Source of the DNA: JAICTV01 sp035634055
Lineage (GTDB): Bacteria; Planctomycetota; Phycisphaerae; Tepidisphaerales; Tepidisphaeraceae
Length of the DNA stretch: 18,885 nt
Direction: 5' to 3'
NCBI GenBank assembly: GCA_035634055.1
Contig: DASQDR010000190.1
Span: forward strand, 1-18,885
This document shows, piece by piece, positions 7,026 to 14,725 of the stretch. Both the position numbers and the translations under genes were made by a program. The notes below the pieces were generated by a model. That model was not told the DNA's origin, searched no databases, and saw only the letters and a program-made list of their open reading frames with translations. Positions within the stretch are counted from its first letter, which is position 1, and every line of letters begins with the position of its first letter.

Positions 7026-7934
7026 ATGGAACGCGCCCTCCGCAACCGCCTGACGTTCGGCCCGATCATGCTGGTCGGCCTCTTCCTGCTGCTGTGGCTG
7101 GACGACGCCATCGAGATGTGGACCAAGGGGTGGATGCGCGAGCGCTACGGCATGCAGCAGGGCGTCGGCGGCGTCGGGCTGCTCGTGCTGCTGGCGGTCA
7201 TCCTGCCCATCGCCGTGCACGAGATCACGGTGCTCTTCACGGCGGTGCACGTCAGGCCCTACCGCTTCTTCGCGGCCCTCGGATCTTCGCTGCTGATCGT
7301 TCACGCGTTTCTCACGCAGTTCCCGCCGTTCCAGAAGATCGCCGCTTCGTCGCTGGCGTTCATCATCGTCTTCATCATGCTGCTGGCGGCGCTGCGGCGG
7401 GCGTGGGCGAAGGAGACGCACGAGGCGATCTGGAAAATGGCCGGCACCGTCCTGGCCACGCTTTACCTCGGCGGGCTCGGGTGGTTCCTGATGGCCATCC
7501 GCGTCAAGCACTCGCAGGGCGCGCAGGATTTCCACGGCACCACCTGGACCATCCTGACCATCCTGCTGATGGTCAAGTCGACCGACATCGGCGCCTACTT
7601 CGGCGGGCGCGCGCTCGGGCGGCACAAGCTCATCCTCTGGCTCAGCCCGGGCAAGACCTGGGAGGGCCTGTTCTTCGGACTGCTCACCGCCGGCGCCGTC
7701 GGCGCCGCCTGCGCCTACTGGATCCCGCGCTTCCCGTGGTGGAAGGGGTTCATCTTCGGCGTCATCATCGGCGGCATCGGGCAGCTCGGCGACCTGCTCG
7801 AAAGCCTCATGAAGCGCGACGCCGAGGTGAAGGATTCCGGCGCGCTCGTCCCGGGCTTCGGCGGCATCCTCGACATCATCGACAGCCCCCTGCTCGCCGC
7901 CCCCTTCGCCTACCTGCTCTTCAGCCTGTTCTAG
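7026..7934 (+). CDS. cdsA: Phosphatidate cytidylyltransferase CdsA
   Basis: A 302-residue polytopic inner-membrane enzyme making CDP-diacylglycerol from phosphatidic acid and CTP, the branch point of phospholipid synthesis. About seven to eight hydrophobic segments are visible, including one near 16-28 and clear ones around 47-66, 75-95, 110-125, 142-158 and 213-235. The C-terminal signature is recognisable: VKSTDIGAYFGGR, LSPGKTWEG, and SLMKRDAEVKDSGALVPGFGG followed by ILDIIDS. In E. coli-type enzymes the signature reads HGG..DR.D; here it is FGG..DI.D, so the His and Arg are replaced while both the KD and the final Asp remain. The start has no strong ribosome binding site. A hairpin and a candidate promoter lie in the gap after uppS. 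Confidence 0.93.
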   Translation: MERALRNRLTFGPIMLVGLFLLLWLDDAIEMWTKGWMRERYGMQQGVGGVGLLVLLAVILPIAVHEITVLFTAVHVRPYRFFAALGSSLLIVHAFLTQFPPFQKIAASSLAFIIVFIMLLAALRRAWAKETHEAIWKMAGTVLATLYLGGLGWFLMAIRVKHSQGAQDFHGTTWTILTILLMVKSTDIGAYFGGRALGRHKLILWLSPGKTWEGLFFGLLTAGAVGAACAYWIPRFPWWKGFIFGVIIGGIGQLGDLLESLMKRDAEVKDSGALVPGFGGILDIIDSPLLAAPFAYLLFSLF

Positions 7935-8237
7935 CTCGCGCGCACGCGCCGCGTCATCCCCGGGCAGCACGATTCACGTCGGTACGGCGCCGGCTTCCCG
8001 GCGGCGCGCGCCGTTCGAGCAGCATTCTTCCCCTCCGTCGCTCCGCGGCTTCGTCGCTCTGTCACTCTCCTTCGTGGACATGCCTCAATGTGAGAAGCAC
8101 ATCACTTTTCCGAATCCAGTCGCGCCAGCGGCCGCGTATTTGGCTGTGGTGCTCTCAACCAGCACCCTGATCGCCGCCGGTCGTGACCGCACGTGTCGTG
8201 TGGCAGGCTTGGGGGCGCCCACGAAGGAGTCGCATTT
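7935..8237. other. Intergenic region between cdsA and the ferritin-like gene
   Basis: No gene is supported in these 303 bases. There is a pyrimidine-rich stretch with short CGTCGCTC/CGTCACTC-like repeats at about 8022-8075. After it comes a less GC-rich segment leading to the ferritin-like gene, whose AAGGAG ribosome binding site is at 8224-8229. A frame on the plus strand from 8074 has no family features and overlaps the next gene out of frame. Confidence 0.6.
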
Positions 8238-8954
8238 ATGGCCCGCCCACTGCTTCCGCGCGTTCCCCAATCTGACGGTGAGGGTCCCGCTTCGCGCCGC
8301 TCGTTCCTGCGCAGCTCGCTGCTGGCGACGGCGGTGGCCGCGCCGGCGGTGCTGGCGGTGACCGGCTGGCCGGGCGAAGCGCGCGCCGACGACAAGGCCC
8401 GCGGCCGCGGCCGGGGGCACGGCGCCGGCGGGAACAAGCGCGAGTTCGAGTCGATTCGCCGGCACGAGAACGACCACGTCGACTTCCTCGTCGGCGCGCT
8501 CGGCGCCGCCGCCCGCCCGAAGCCGACGTTCCAGAACCTGAAGCAGAAGAACTTCCAGGACTTCGTCGCCATCGCGCAGGCGCTGGAGAACACGGGGGTC
8601 GGGGCCTACCTCGGGGCCGCGCCGGTGATCCTCGACCGCGGCTTCCTCGCCGCCGCCGGCTCCATCGCCCTGATCGAGGCGCGGCACGCCGGATTCCTGA
8701 ACGTCTTCCGCGGCGATCCCATCACCGCGCCGGTCGGCGACCGAGAGGCCGACCCGAGCTTTGAGGAGCCGTTGACGGCGCAGGAAGTCCGCGACCTCGC
8801 CGGCCCGTTCATCGCGAACCTCAACGGCGGCCCGCCCGTCGATTATTCCAACACCCCTTCGCCGGCGAACGACATCGACATCCTGAACTACGCGCTGGCG
8901 CTGGAGTACCTCGAGGCCGAGTTCTACAACGTCAACGTTCCGGCGTTCTTCTAG
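8238..8954 (+). CDS. Tat-exported ferritin-like (Ferritin_2-type) protein with permuted helix order
   Basis: A 238-residue protein. The twin-arginine signal SRRSFLRSS (Arg20-Arg21), a hydrophobic core and an A-R-A cleavage site near residue 50 predict Tat export, usual for proteins folded with metal. The mature part carries ferritin-like helices: RRHENDHVDFLVGALG (Glu77, His80), FVAIAQALENTGVGAYLGAAP (Glu117) and IALIEARHAGFLN (Glu147, His150). The helix that opens canonical members (LNYALALEYLEAEFY, Glu223) is the last element, just before the stop. All six di-iron ligands of the family are present, but in order B-C-D-A. The start at 8238 is chosen for AAGGAG eight bases upstream, ahead of the Tat motif. 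Function is unproven: iron or oxidative-stress handling or a desiccation-related role are guesses. Confidence 0.88.
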   Translation: MARPLLPRVPQSDGEGPASRRSFLRSSLLATAVAAPAVLAVTGWPGEARADDKARGRGRGHGAGGNKREFESIRRHENDHVDFLVGALGAAARPKPTFQNLKQKNFQDFVAIAQALENTGVGAYLGAAPVILDRGFLAAAGSIALIEARHAGFLNVFRGDPITAPVGDREADPSFEEPLTAQEVRDLAGPFIANLNGGPPVDYSNTPSPANDIDILNYALALEYLEAEFYNVNVPAFF

Positions 8955-9094
8955 TCTCTGCGTTGTTCCAGGAGGGCCGACGCGCGCGCGGGACGCCCGC
9001 GGCCGGGGCGGCTCCGCCCGTCGCTCGCACGCGGTGGGCGGGCGTCAACCCGCCGCGGTTTCGTCCCCGCACTTCACGTCAAACGGAGAAAATC

Positions 9095-11302
9095 ATGTCT
9101 CAGCGTTTCAACCGTTCGCAACGCGTGATGCAGCCGCTCGAGCGCCGCGTGTTGCTCTCGTCCTACCTCGTCGACACCACCAGCGACAGCGCCGCCGACG
9201 CCGCCGGCACCAAGGACGGCAAGGTCAGCCTGCGCGAGGCCATCGTCGCCGCCAACACCAACGCCGCGTTCGGCGACGCCAAGGCCGGCAGCTCCGATGG
9301 TGACGTCATCCGCTTCGCCGACGCGCTGAAGGAGAAGGCGGTCACCCTGACCAACGGCCAGTTCTCCATCACCGACGACCTGACCATCGACGGCCCCGCG
9401 GGCGACGTCTTTCTCGACGGCGGCGACGACAGCCGGATCTTCCATGTGAACACGGGTCAGAAGGTCGCCCTGTTCGACCTGACGCTGAGCAACGGCGACG
9501 CCGCCGACAACGGCGGCGCGCTGCTGCTGACCGGCGGCGGGCAGACGCACCTCGAGCGCGTGACGATCCAGACCAGCGTCGCCCGCGGCGCGGCCGCCAC
9601 CCAGGGCGGCGGCGGCATCTACAACGATGACCACGACCTGACGCTGAAGCAGGTGGATCTGCTCGACAACGCGGCCACCGGCGCCGCCGGCAGCGGCGGC
9701 GGGATGTTCACCAAGTCCGGCGACGTCAAGATCTACGACAGCTTCATCGCCGGCAACGTCGCCAACCGCGCCGGCGGCGGCATCGAGATCATCGACGGCG
9801 ACCTGCTGCTGAACGACGTCTCGCTCGGCGGCCCCAACGGCGCCGACGGCAACGTCGCCGGCCCGTCCGGCAGCGCCAGCCCCGGCAACGGCGGCGGGCT
9901 GCACGTCACCGGCGCCGCCAGGGTTGTCATCGAGCACAGCGACGTGACCAACAACTTCGCCGCCAAAGAAGGCGGCGGCCTGTGGAACGCCGCCAACAGC
10001 ACGATGATCGTCACGCACTCCACGATCGCCGATAACGACGCCGCGGGCGCCGCGGCGGACGACGGCGGTGGCGGAATCTTCAACAACGGCGGGAAGCTCT
10101 ACGTCTCGCATTCGGTGATCAAGGGCAACGTTGCCAGCGGGACCGCCGGCAGCGGCGGCGGAATCTTCTCCACCGCCGGCGAGGTCGTCGTCCGCCATAC
10201 CCGCCTGACCGGCAACGTCGCCAACCGCGCCGGCGGCGGCGTGGAGTTGATCGCCGGCACCGTCGCGCTCAAGCACTCTAAGCTGGAGAAGAACGTCGCC
10301 GGCCCGGCCGGCAGCGCATCGCCCGGCAACGGCGGCGCGCTCCACGTGACCGGCCCGGGCGCGACGGTTTACGTCCACGGCAGCACCGTGCGCCACAACG
10401 TCGCCGCGCGCGAGGGCGGCGGGCTTTGGAACGCCGCCGCCAGCACGATGGACGTCTGCGGATCCAGCATCTGGAGCAACACCGCGTCCGGCCCGGCCGC
10501 GGACGACGGCGGCGGCGGCATCTTCAACAATGGCGGCACCCTCAACGTCTCCTACTCCCTCGTTGCCGACAACCTCGCCAACGGCGCGGCCGGCAGCGGC
10601 GGCGGCATCTTCTCCACCGCCGGCGACGTCCACGTCCACCGCTCGGAGATCGACGGCAACGTCGCCAACCGCGCGGGCGGCGGCGTCGAGATCATCAACG
10701 GCAACTTCACCCTCGAGCGCGTCGAACTGGACGACAACGTCACCGGCCCCGCCGGCTCGGCCAACCCGGGCAACGGCGGCGGGCTTCACGTCTCCGGCAA
10801 CAGCGCGGTCGTCAACGTCCTCAAGAGCGCGGTCGAAGACAACTCTGCCGCGCGCGAGGGCGGCGGACTATGGAACCAGGCCGGCAGCACCATGAACGTG
10901 GTCGGCAGCTATATCGCGCGCAACTACGCCGCGGGTAACGCCGCCGACGACGGCGGCGGCGGCATCTTCAACAACGGCGGCGTCCTCAACGTCTCCTGGA
11001 GCAAAATCGAGAAGAACGCCGCCACCGGCGACAACGGCGCGGGCGGCGGGCTGCACCTCGCGCCCGGCGGGAAGGTGCGCATCGAGGACTCCAGCATCGA
11101 GCGCAACTTCGCCCGCGGCAACGGCGGCGGCATCTTCAACGACGCAGCGCTGGTCCTGGAGGACACCCGCGTCCACAAGAACCAGGCCGGCGCCAGCGGC
11201 GGCGGCATCTTCACCGACGCCGGCGCAACCACCGAGCTTGAAGACGCAAGCGTGACGCGCAACTCGCCCGACAACTTCGCCGGCCTGGGGATGGTCGGAT
11301 GA
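9095..11302 (+). CDS. Secreted right-handed beta-helix protein with LEPR-type N-terminus and Pmp-like repeats
   Basis: A 735-residue Gly/Asn/Ala-rich protein. The N-terminus holds PLERRVLLS (residues 14-22), a variant of the planctomycete LEPRxLLS export motif, followed by KVSLREAIVAANTN (the CSLREA motif of surface beta-helix proteins). The rest is a chain of GGGIFNN/GGGL short repeats like the chlamydial polymorphic outer-membrane proteins, expected to fold as a parallel beta-helix on the cell surface. A large module beginning VANRAGGG recurs at 9758, 10217 and 10661, with a degenerate fourth at 11108. No autotransporter barrel or PEP-CTERM anchor follows; the protein ends GLGMVG. The ATG at 9095 has GGAGA six bases upstream; 44 codons of open frame before it are judged non-coding. 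Its ligand or role is unknown. An ECF sigma/anti-sigma pair follows. Confidence 0.9.
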   Translation: MSQRFNRSQRVMQPLERRVLLSSYLVDTTSDSAADAAGTKDGKVSLREAIVAANTNAAFGDAKAGSSDGDVIRFADALKEKAVTLTNGQFSITDDLTIDGPAGDVFLDGGDDSRIFHVNTGQKVALFDLTLSNGDAADNGGALLLTGGGQTHLERVTIQTSVARGAAATQGGGGIYNDDHDLTLKQVDLLDNAATGAAGSGGGMFTKSGDVKIYDSFIAGNVANRAGGGIEIIDGDLLLNDVSLGGPNGADGNVAGPSGSASPGNGGGLHVTGAARVVIEHSDVTNNFAAKEGGGLWNAANSTMIVTHSTIADNDAAGAAADDGGGGIFNNGGKLYVSHSVIKGNVASGTAGSGGGIFSTAGEVVVRHTRLTGNVANRAGGGVELIAGTVALKHSKLEKNVAGPAGSASPGNGGALHVTGPGATVYVHGSTVRHNVAAREGGGLWNAAASTMDVCGSSIWSNTASGPAADDGGGGIFNNGGTLNVSYSLVADNLANGAAGSGGGIFSTAGDVHVHRSEIDGNVANRAGGGVEIINGNFTLERVELDDNVTGPAGSANPGNGGGLHVSGNSAVVNVLKSAVEDNSAAREGGGLWNQAGSTMNVVGSYIARNYAAGNAADDGGGGIFNNGGVLNVSWSKIEKNAATGDNGAGGGLHLAPGGKVRIEDSSIERNFARGNGGGIFNDAALVLEDTRVHKNQAGASGGGIFTDAGATTELEDASVTRNSPDNFAGLGMVG
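9758..11107 (+). repeat. Three long in-frame tandem modules inside the beta-helix gene
   Basis: Units start at 9758, 10217 and 10661 (periods 459, 444 and 447 bases, all multiples of three). Each contains VANRAGGG, GNGGGLHV or GNGGALHV, (A)AxEGGGLWN, ADDGGGGIFNNGG and a GAGGGL or GSGGGIFSTAG block. The first unit has an extra Gly-Ala-Asp insertion near 9835, explaining its greater length. This points to recent in-frame duplication. Confidence 0.9.
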
Positions 11303-11522
11303 CGTGAGACGTTGCGCGATCGCCGGCAGCAACCGTCTGTATCACGGCGGCGGCAGCGGCGGCGGCTAATGGACCCGCAGCGGCGGCGGCGGCGACTGGT
11401 CGTCGGCAACGGCTACGGCAGCGGCGGCGGCGGCAGCGGCGGCAGCGGCGGCGGCGACTGGTCGTCGGCAACGGCCACGGGAGCCGCGGCGGCGGCGATC
11501 GCCGGCGCTGCCGCCGTTTCTC
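11303..11522. repeat. GGC-rich region with a 62-bp direct repeat
   Basis: This gap between the beta-helix and sigma-factor genes is dominated by (GGC)n and GGCAGC tracts. A 29-base sequence with core GACTGGTCGTCGGCAACGGC occurs at 11385-11413 and again, identically, at 11447-11475. The 62-base offset is not a multiple of three, so the copies fall in different frames, arguing against coding. The plus-strand frame through here is open only because of base composition. Confidence 0.75.
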
Positions 11523-11585
11523 ATGCCGCCGCGTCGCATCGGCGGGTGTACAATCGTGTCGGCGACGCCGCTGCTCGATGCACGC

Positions 11586-12215
11586 ATGGACGAGCTCAGT
11601 ACCAACGTGAACGTCGCGAGCGGCGATCCTCCGGCCGCTGCGCCCGCTCCCGACGCGGACGACGTCCTGATGCAGCGGATCGCGCGACGCGACGCGCACG
11701 CCCTTGAGATCCTCTACGACCGCTACTCCGGCGCCGTCTACTCGCTGTGCCACCGGATCCTGCGCGATGGCCCGTCCGCGGAGGACGTGTTGGTCGATGT
11801 CTTCTGGGAACTGTGGGACAAGTGCGACCGCTACGACCCCGGCCGGGGCAGCGCCATTACTTACCTGACGCTAATCGCGCGCAGCCGTGCCCTTGACTAC
11901 CGCCGGTCGAAGCAGGGCCCCGCTGCGGCTCGCAGGGCGGGCGCTTCGGAAGTGGCCGCGGCCGAGAGTGAAGGCGCGCTCGAACGTGCGCGGGATCGTC
12001 CGTTCGAACAAGCCGTCCTCGCGGAGCGTCGGCAGCAGGTGCTTCGCGCGGTCAACGCGTTGACGCCAGAGCAGCGCCGCGCGGTGGAACTGGCGTACTT
12101 CGACGGGTTCAGTCACAGTGAAATCGCCGAGCGCCTGGACAAGCCGCTGGGGACGGTGAAGACGTGGATTCGGCAGGGCCTCATCCATTTGCGCCGATCA
12201 CTCCGTAATGCTTGA
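11586..12215 (+). CDS. ECF sigma factor (SigK/ECF19-like)
   Basis: A 209-residue group IV sigma-70 factor that would direct RNA polymerase to a small stress regulon. Region 2 spans about residues 27-107 (LMQRIARRDAHALEILYDRYSGAVYSLC; AEDVLVDVFWELW; ITYLTLIARSRALDYRR). A variable Ala/Arg linker follows. Region 4 spans about 151-205 (ALTPEQRRAVELAYFDGFSHSEIAERL; LGTVKTWIRQGLIHLRRSL), a clear helix-turn-helix. The ATG at 11586 is chosen because region 2 starts 26 residues later; an in-frame ATG at 11523 lies in repetitive DNA. TACAAT at 11549-11554 could be a -10 box, but no -35 is convincing. The stop overlaps the start of an RskA-like anti-sigma gene, marking a co-transcribed regulatory pair. 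Confidence 0.92.
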   Translation: MDELSTNVNVASGDPPAAAPAPDADDVLMQRIARRDAHALEILYDRYSGAVYSLCHRILRDGPSAEDVLVDVFWELWDKCDRYDPGRGSAITYLTLIARSRALDYRRSKQGPAAARRAGASEVAAAESEGALERARDRPFEQAVLAERRQQVLRAVNALTPEQRRAVELAYFDGFSHSEIAERLDKPLGTVKTWIRQGLIHLRRSLRNA

Positions 12216-12993
12216 AGAGGAGCGACGTGCAGACGTGACGTGTGACGAGCGACAAGACCTGATCCTGCTGTACGCCGCCGACGCCTTGGACGCCGGCGAG
12301 CGGGAAGCCGTCGCTGCGCACGTCGCCGCCGGCTGCGCACGGTGCGCGGGGGCGCTGGCGGAGGCGCGGGCAGTGATGGCGGCGATGGCGCTGACGGCCG
12401 AGCCGCTGGCCGCCCCGCCCGGGGCCCGGGATCGGCTGACGTCGCGCCTGGAGCGCAGCGTCACGACCACCGCCGCGACGACCTCGCCGCCACTTGCGAT
12501 CGCGGACTACGCGCGACCGGGGTTGCAGCGCCCCAGGAAGGCGTGGGCGCTCGGGCGGGTCGCCACCGCGCTGGCCGCCGCCTGCGTTGCAGCCTTGCTC
12601 AGCGGCCTGGCGGTCTGGTTTGCCCTGCACGAGCGGGCGCGGCTGCCGATGGCGGCGGAGGTGCAGTACGTGGCGCTCCAGGGCGGCGACACGCAGCCGC
12701 TGGCGCGCGGGCGAATCTTCTGGGACACCGTGCGGCACCAATGGCACGTTTACGCCTTCGACATGAAGCCCCCGCCGGCTGGCCGGACGTACCAGTTGTG
12801 GTTCGTCACGTCCGAGTCCAGCCGCATCCCCGCCGGCACGTTCAGCGTCGACGCCGGCGGCAAGGGATCGCTCAAGGTTCCGCTCCCGCAAGACATCGCC
12901 CCCATCGTGGCGGCGGCCGTGACGGACGAGCCGTCCGGCGGGTCAGCGCAACCGACGGGGAGCATCCACCTGCTCGGCAAGGCGCGCTGGTGA
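12208..12993 (+). CDS. RskA-type membrane anti-sigma factor
   Basis: A 261-residue single-pass membrane protein predicted to hold the preceding sigma factor inactive. The cytoplasmic N-terminus has the anti-sigma helix LLYAADALDAGEREAVAAHVAAGCARC with a His38-x4-Cys43-x2-Cys46 zinc-finger-like cluster. A transmembrane helix lies at about 117-140 (VATALAAACVAALLSGLAVWF). The extracytoplasmic part matches the RskA C-terminal domain (WHVYAFDMKPPPAGRTYQLWFV; AGTFSVDAGGKGSLKV; AVTDEPSGGSAQPTGSIHLLG). The ATG at 12208 overlaps the sigma-factor stop by eight bases, suggesting translational coupling. A GTG at 12235 behind AGAGGAG (spacing 12) is an alternative start that would remove nine residues and keep all motifs. 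Release of the sigma factor by regulated proteolysis is the family's usual mode. Confidence 0.92.
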   Translation: MLEEERRADVTCDERQDLILLYAADALDAGEREAVAAHVAAGCARCAGALAEARAVMAAMALTAEPLAAPPGARDRLTSRLERSVTTTAATTSPPLAIADYARPGLQRPRKAWALGRVATALAAACVAALLSGLAVWFALHERARLPMAAEVQYVALQGGDTQPLARGRIFWDTVRHQWHVYAFDMKPPPAGRTYQLWFVTSESSRIPAGTFSVDAGGKGSLKVPLPQDIAPIVAAAVTDEPSGGSAQPTGSIHLLGKARW

Positions 12994-13153
12994 GCGAATA
13001 GGAAGCACCGTCCGCCGCGCGGCCGGCGTCGGGATGAGCGAATCACCGAAAATCGGCGCGGGCGTCGGAGAAGCAACGGATCGAACTATGGAGGGCGTTC
13101 GCTCGCCGCCCGGCGCGACACGGGTTCCGCCTCCTCGCGGCCGCGGAGTCGCC

Positions 13154-14233
13154 TCACGCCGCAGCGCCGGCCTGTTCCAGCATCGCCGCCACCTTTACGT
13201 GCGGGCGGGGCAGTGGGTAGATGTCGAGCTCCTTTAGCGTCACCCAGCGGCGCGGCGAAAGGTCGGCGGGCGGCGGGCGGGTCAGGTCAATCGCGTAGAT
13301 CTCGAACGCGTAGCGCCGATGCGTCAGGCCGTGGTTGACGCTCCCGATGCGGCGCGGCGTGGCGGCGTTGATGCCGACGTGTTTCGCCAGCGCCGCGGCG
13401 GTGATCGGCTCGGCCGCGTCCATCGTCACGAACTGCCACATGCCCGCCCAACGGCCCTTGGGCGGGCGCTGCTCGATCAGGTAACGATTGCCCCAGCGCA
13501 CGCAGAGGATCGCCCGGCTGAGCAACGGCGTCTGCTTCGCCTTGCGCGGCGGCGGAATCTGCTCCTGCACCCCCGCCGACTGCGCTTCGCAGTGCAGGCG
13601 GACGGGGCAGAGCAGGCACTTCGGGTTCCGAGGCGTGCAGACGGTCGCGCCCAGTTCCATCAGTGCAGAATTAAAGTCGCCGCACCGCTCGGCCGGCAGG
13701 ATTTGTTCCGCCCGCTGCCACAGCGTTGCCTGCATTGCCTTGTCGCGCGGGTCGGATTCGATGCGGTCGATGCGGCAGAGGACGCGGACGACGTTGCCGT
13801 CGAGGATCGGCGCCCGGCCGTCGAAGGCGATCGACGCCACCGCGCCAGCGGTATACATCCCGACGCCGGGGAGCGTCAGCAGCGCGTCCCGCGTGCGCGG
13901 GAGGCGCCCGCCGTGCTCGGCCATCACCGTCCTCGCCGCCGCGTGCAGGTTGCGCGCCCGCGAGTAGTAGCCCAGCCCCTGCCAAAGCCGCAGCACGTCC
14001 TGCTCGTCCGCCCCCGCCAGCGCGGCCAGCGTGGGGAACCGTTGGATGAAGCGGTGGAAATAAGGGACGACCGTCGCCACCTGGGTCTGCTGGAGCATCG
14101 CCTCCGAGACCAGCACGAGGTACGGCTCCGGCCGCCCCGCCGCCCCCATCGCCACCCGCCACGGAAGGTCTCGCCGGTGGTGGTCGTACCACTTCAGCAG
14201 GCTTTGTCCGAAGGTCGTTTGGCGTCCTCGCAT
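13154..14233 (-). CDS. mutY: A/G-specific adenine glycosylase MutY
   Basis: A 359-residue repair glycosylase that removes adenine mispaired with 8-oxoguanine. The catalytic Glu44 is in VSEAMLQQTQV, the helix-hairpin-helix LPGVGMYTAG is at 121-130, and the catalytic Asp145 is in ILDGNVVRV. The iron-sulfur cysteines are Cys199, 206, 209 and 215 (C-x6-C-x2-C-x5-C). The C-terminal third is the NUDIX-like 8-oxoG recognition domain (AILCVRWGNRYLIEQRPPKGRWAGMWQF; VNHGLTHRRYAFEIYAIDL; WVTLKEL), so length and domains are complete. The ATG at 14233 starts 10 residues before SLLKWYDHHRRDLPWR; no good ribosome binding site is visible. It converges with the anti-sigma gene across about 160 bases with no clear terminator, and diverges from the DUF4926 gene. 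Confidence 0.95.
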   Translation of the reverse strand: MRGRQTTFGQSLLKWYDHHRRDLPWRVAMGAAGRPEPYLVLVSEAMLQQTQVATVVPYFHRFIQRFPTLAALAGADEQDVLRLWQGLGYYSRARNLHAAARTVMAEHGGRLPRTRDALLTLPGVGMYTAGAVASIAFDGRAPILDGNVVRVLCRIDRIESDPRDKAMQATLWQRAEQILPAERCGDFNSALMELGATVCTPRNPKCLLCPVRLHCEAQSAGVQEQIPPPRKAKQTPLLSRAILCVRWGNRYLIEQRPPKGRWAGMWQFVTMDAAEPITAAALAKHVGINAATPRRIGSVNHGLTHRRYAFEIYAIDLTRPPPADLSPRRWVTLKELDIYPLPRPHVKVAAMLEQAGAAA

Positions 14234-14300
14234 CAGGGAAATGTTCAGGCGTTAGTTTTTCAGTTTTTGGGGGTTGAAGGCGCGCTGCCGGAGGTTATTC

Positions 14301-14328
14301 TTGAGCTTTCCATCGGGCACATTGTAGT
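14301..14328 (+). promoter_or_regulatory. Possible promoter of the DUF4926 gene
   Basis: TTGAGC (14301-14306) and TGTAGT (14323-14328) are 16 bases apart in an A/T-richer gap. They would give a 5' leader of about 40 bases before the start at 14376. The -10 box is imperfect, so this is tentative. Confidence 0.33.
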
Positions 14329-14375
14329 CGGGAAGAATGGAATCAAGTGGGCCCCGTTCGCACGGAGGACTCTAC

Positions 14376-14603
14376 ATGCGCACGCCGCACGTCGATGATT
14401 TCGTCCGTCTCACCCGAGACATTCCCCACCTCTCGCTGCACCGCGGGCAAGTGGGTGTGGTCCGCAGCACCTGGTGTTCCCCGCTCACCTGCTATGAGGT
14501 CGAGTTCCGCGAGCCCGGAATCGACAGCGACACCCGCGCGCTGGTGATGGCGGAGCAGTTGCAGGTGGAAGAAGACCACCCCGTGCCGGGGAATGTCGAA
14601 TAA
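14376..14603 (+). CDS. DUF4926-type small protein
   Basis: A 75-residue soluble protein matching the DUF4926 pattern: an N-terminal DDFVRLTRDIPHLSLHRGQVGVV, a middle YEVEFREPG and a terminal ALVMAEQLQ. Together these resemble a small SH3-like beta barrel. The ATG at 14376 is strongly supported by GGAGG at 14364-14368, seven bases upstream; an in-frame ATG at 14337 is less likely. Members of this family are found singly or near toxin-antitoxin-like genes, and their function is unknown. Here it is alone, divergent from mutY and convergent with the lipoprotein block, with a strong hairpin terminator starting 44 bases after its stop. Confidence 0.85.
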   Translation: MRTPHVDDFVRLTRDIPHLSLHRGQVGVVRSTWCSPLTCYEVEFREPGIDSDTRALVMAEQLQVEEDHPVPGNVE

Positions 14604-14606
14604 GAG

Positions 14607-14725
14607 AAAGCACGAAATCCGAAACAATCCGCAGGACAGCAAGAGCAAATGACCGAAGCGGCCGACCGCCGTTTCGGTCATTTCCTGTTTACTTCATTGC
14701 CGCATTGTTTCGGATTTCGCGCTTT
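14607..14725. repeat. Nested inverted repeat around the terminator
   Basis: Outer arms 14607-14628 and 14704-14725 are reverse complements at 21 of 22 positions (core CGAAATCCGAAACAAT). They enclose the 16-bp terminator stem. Bases between outer arm and inner stem (18 and 20 bases) do not pair well. The right arm lies inside the 3' end of the TPR lipoprotein gene and encodes its last residues (NPQSAKSETMRQ). Confidence 0.8.
14647..14683. terminator. Bidirectional hairpin terminator between convergent genes
   Basis: Bases 14647-14662 and 14668-14683 form a 16-bp stem with one G-U pair around a CGACC loop. The stem is A-rich at the 5' foot (AAATGACC) and T-rich at the 3' foot (GGTCATTT, then CCTGTTT), so it could stop transcription from both directions. 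It lies between the DUF4926 stop (14603) and the stop of the opposing lipoprotein gene (14694). Confidence 0.72.

Noticed and set aside
8074..8361. 95-codon plus-strand frame before the ferritin-like gene
   Set aside because: No ribosome binding site or family features, and it overlaps the Tat signal of the real gene out of frame.
9037..9054. Hairpin GGCGGG/CCCGCC as terminator of the ferritin-like gene
   Set aside because: Only 6 bp with no proper T-run; such pairs are expected by chance at this GC content.
9074..10789. 571-codon minus-strand frame opposite the beta-helix gene
   Set aside because: Its Ala/Gly/Val/Asp composition mirrors the GGC-rich repeats; it has no start signal or motif, while the plus strand has LEPR, CSLREA and Pmp features.
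11312..11707. 131-codon plus-strand frame after the beta-helix gene
   Set aside because: It spans GGC repeats and the sigma-factor 5' end in another frame; the internal direct repeat changes frame, which a real coding repeat would not do.
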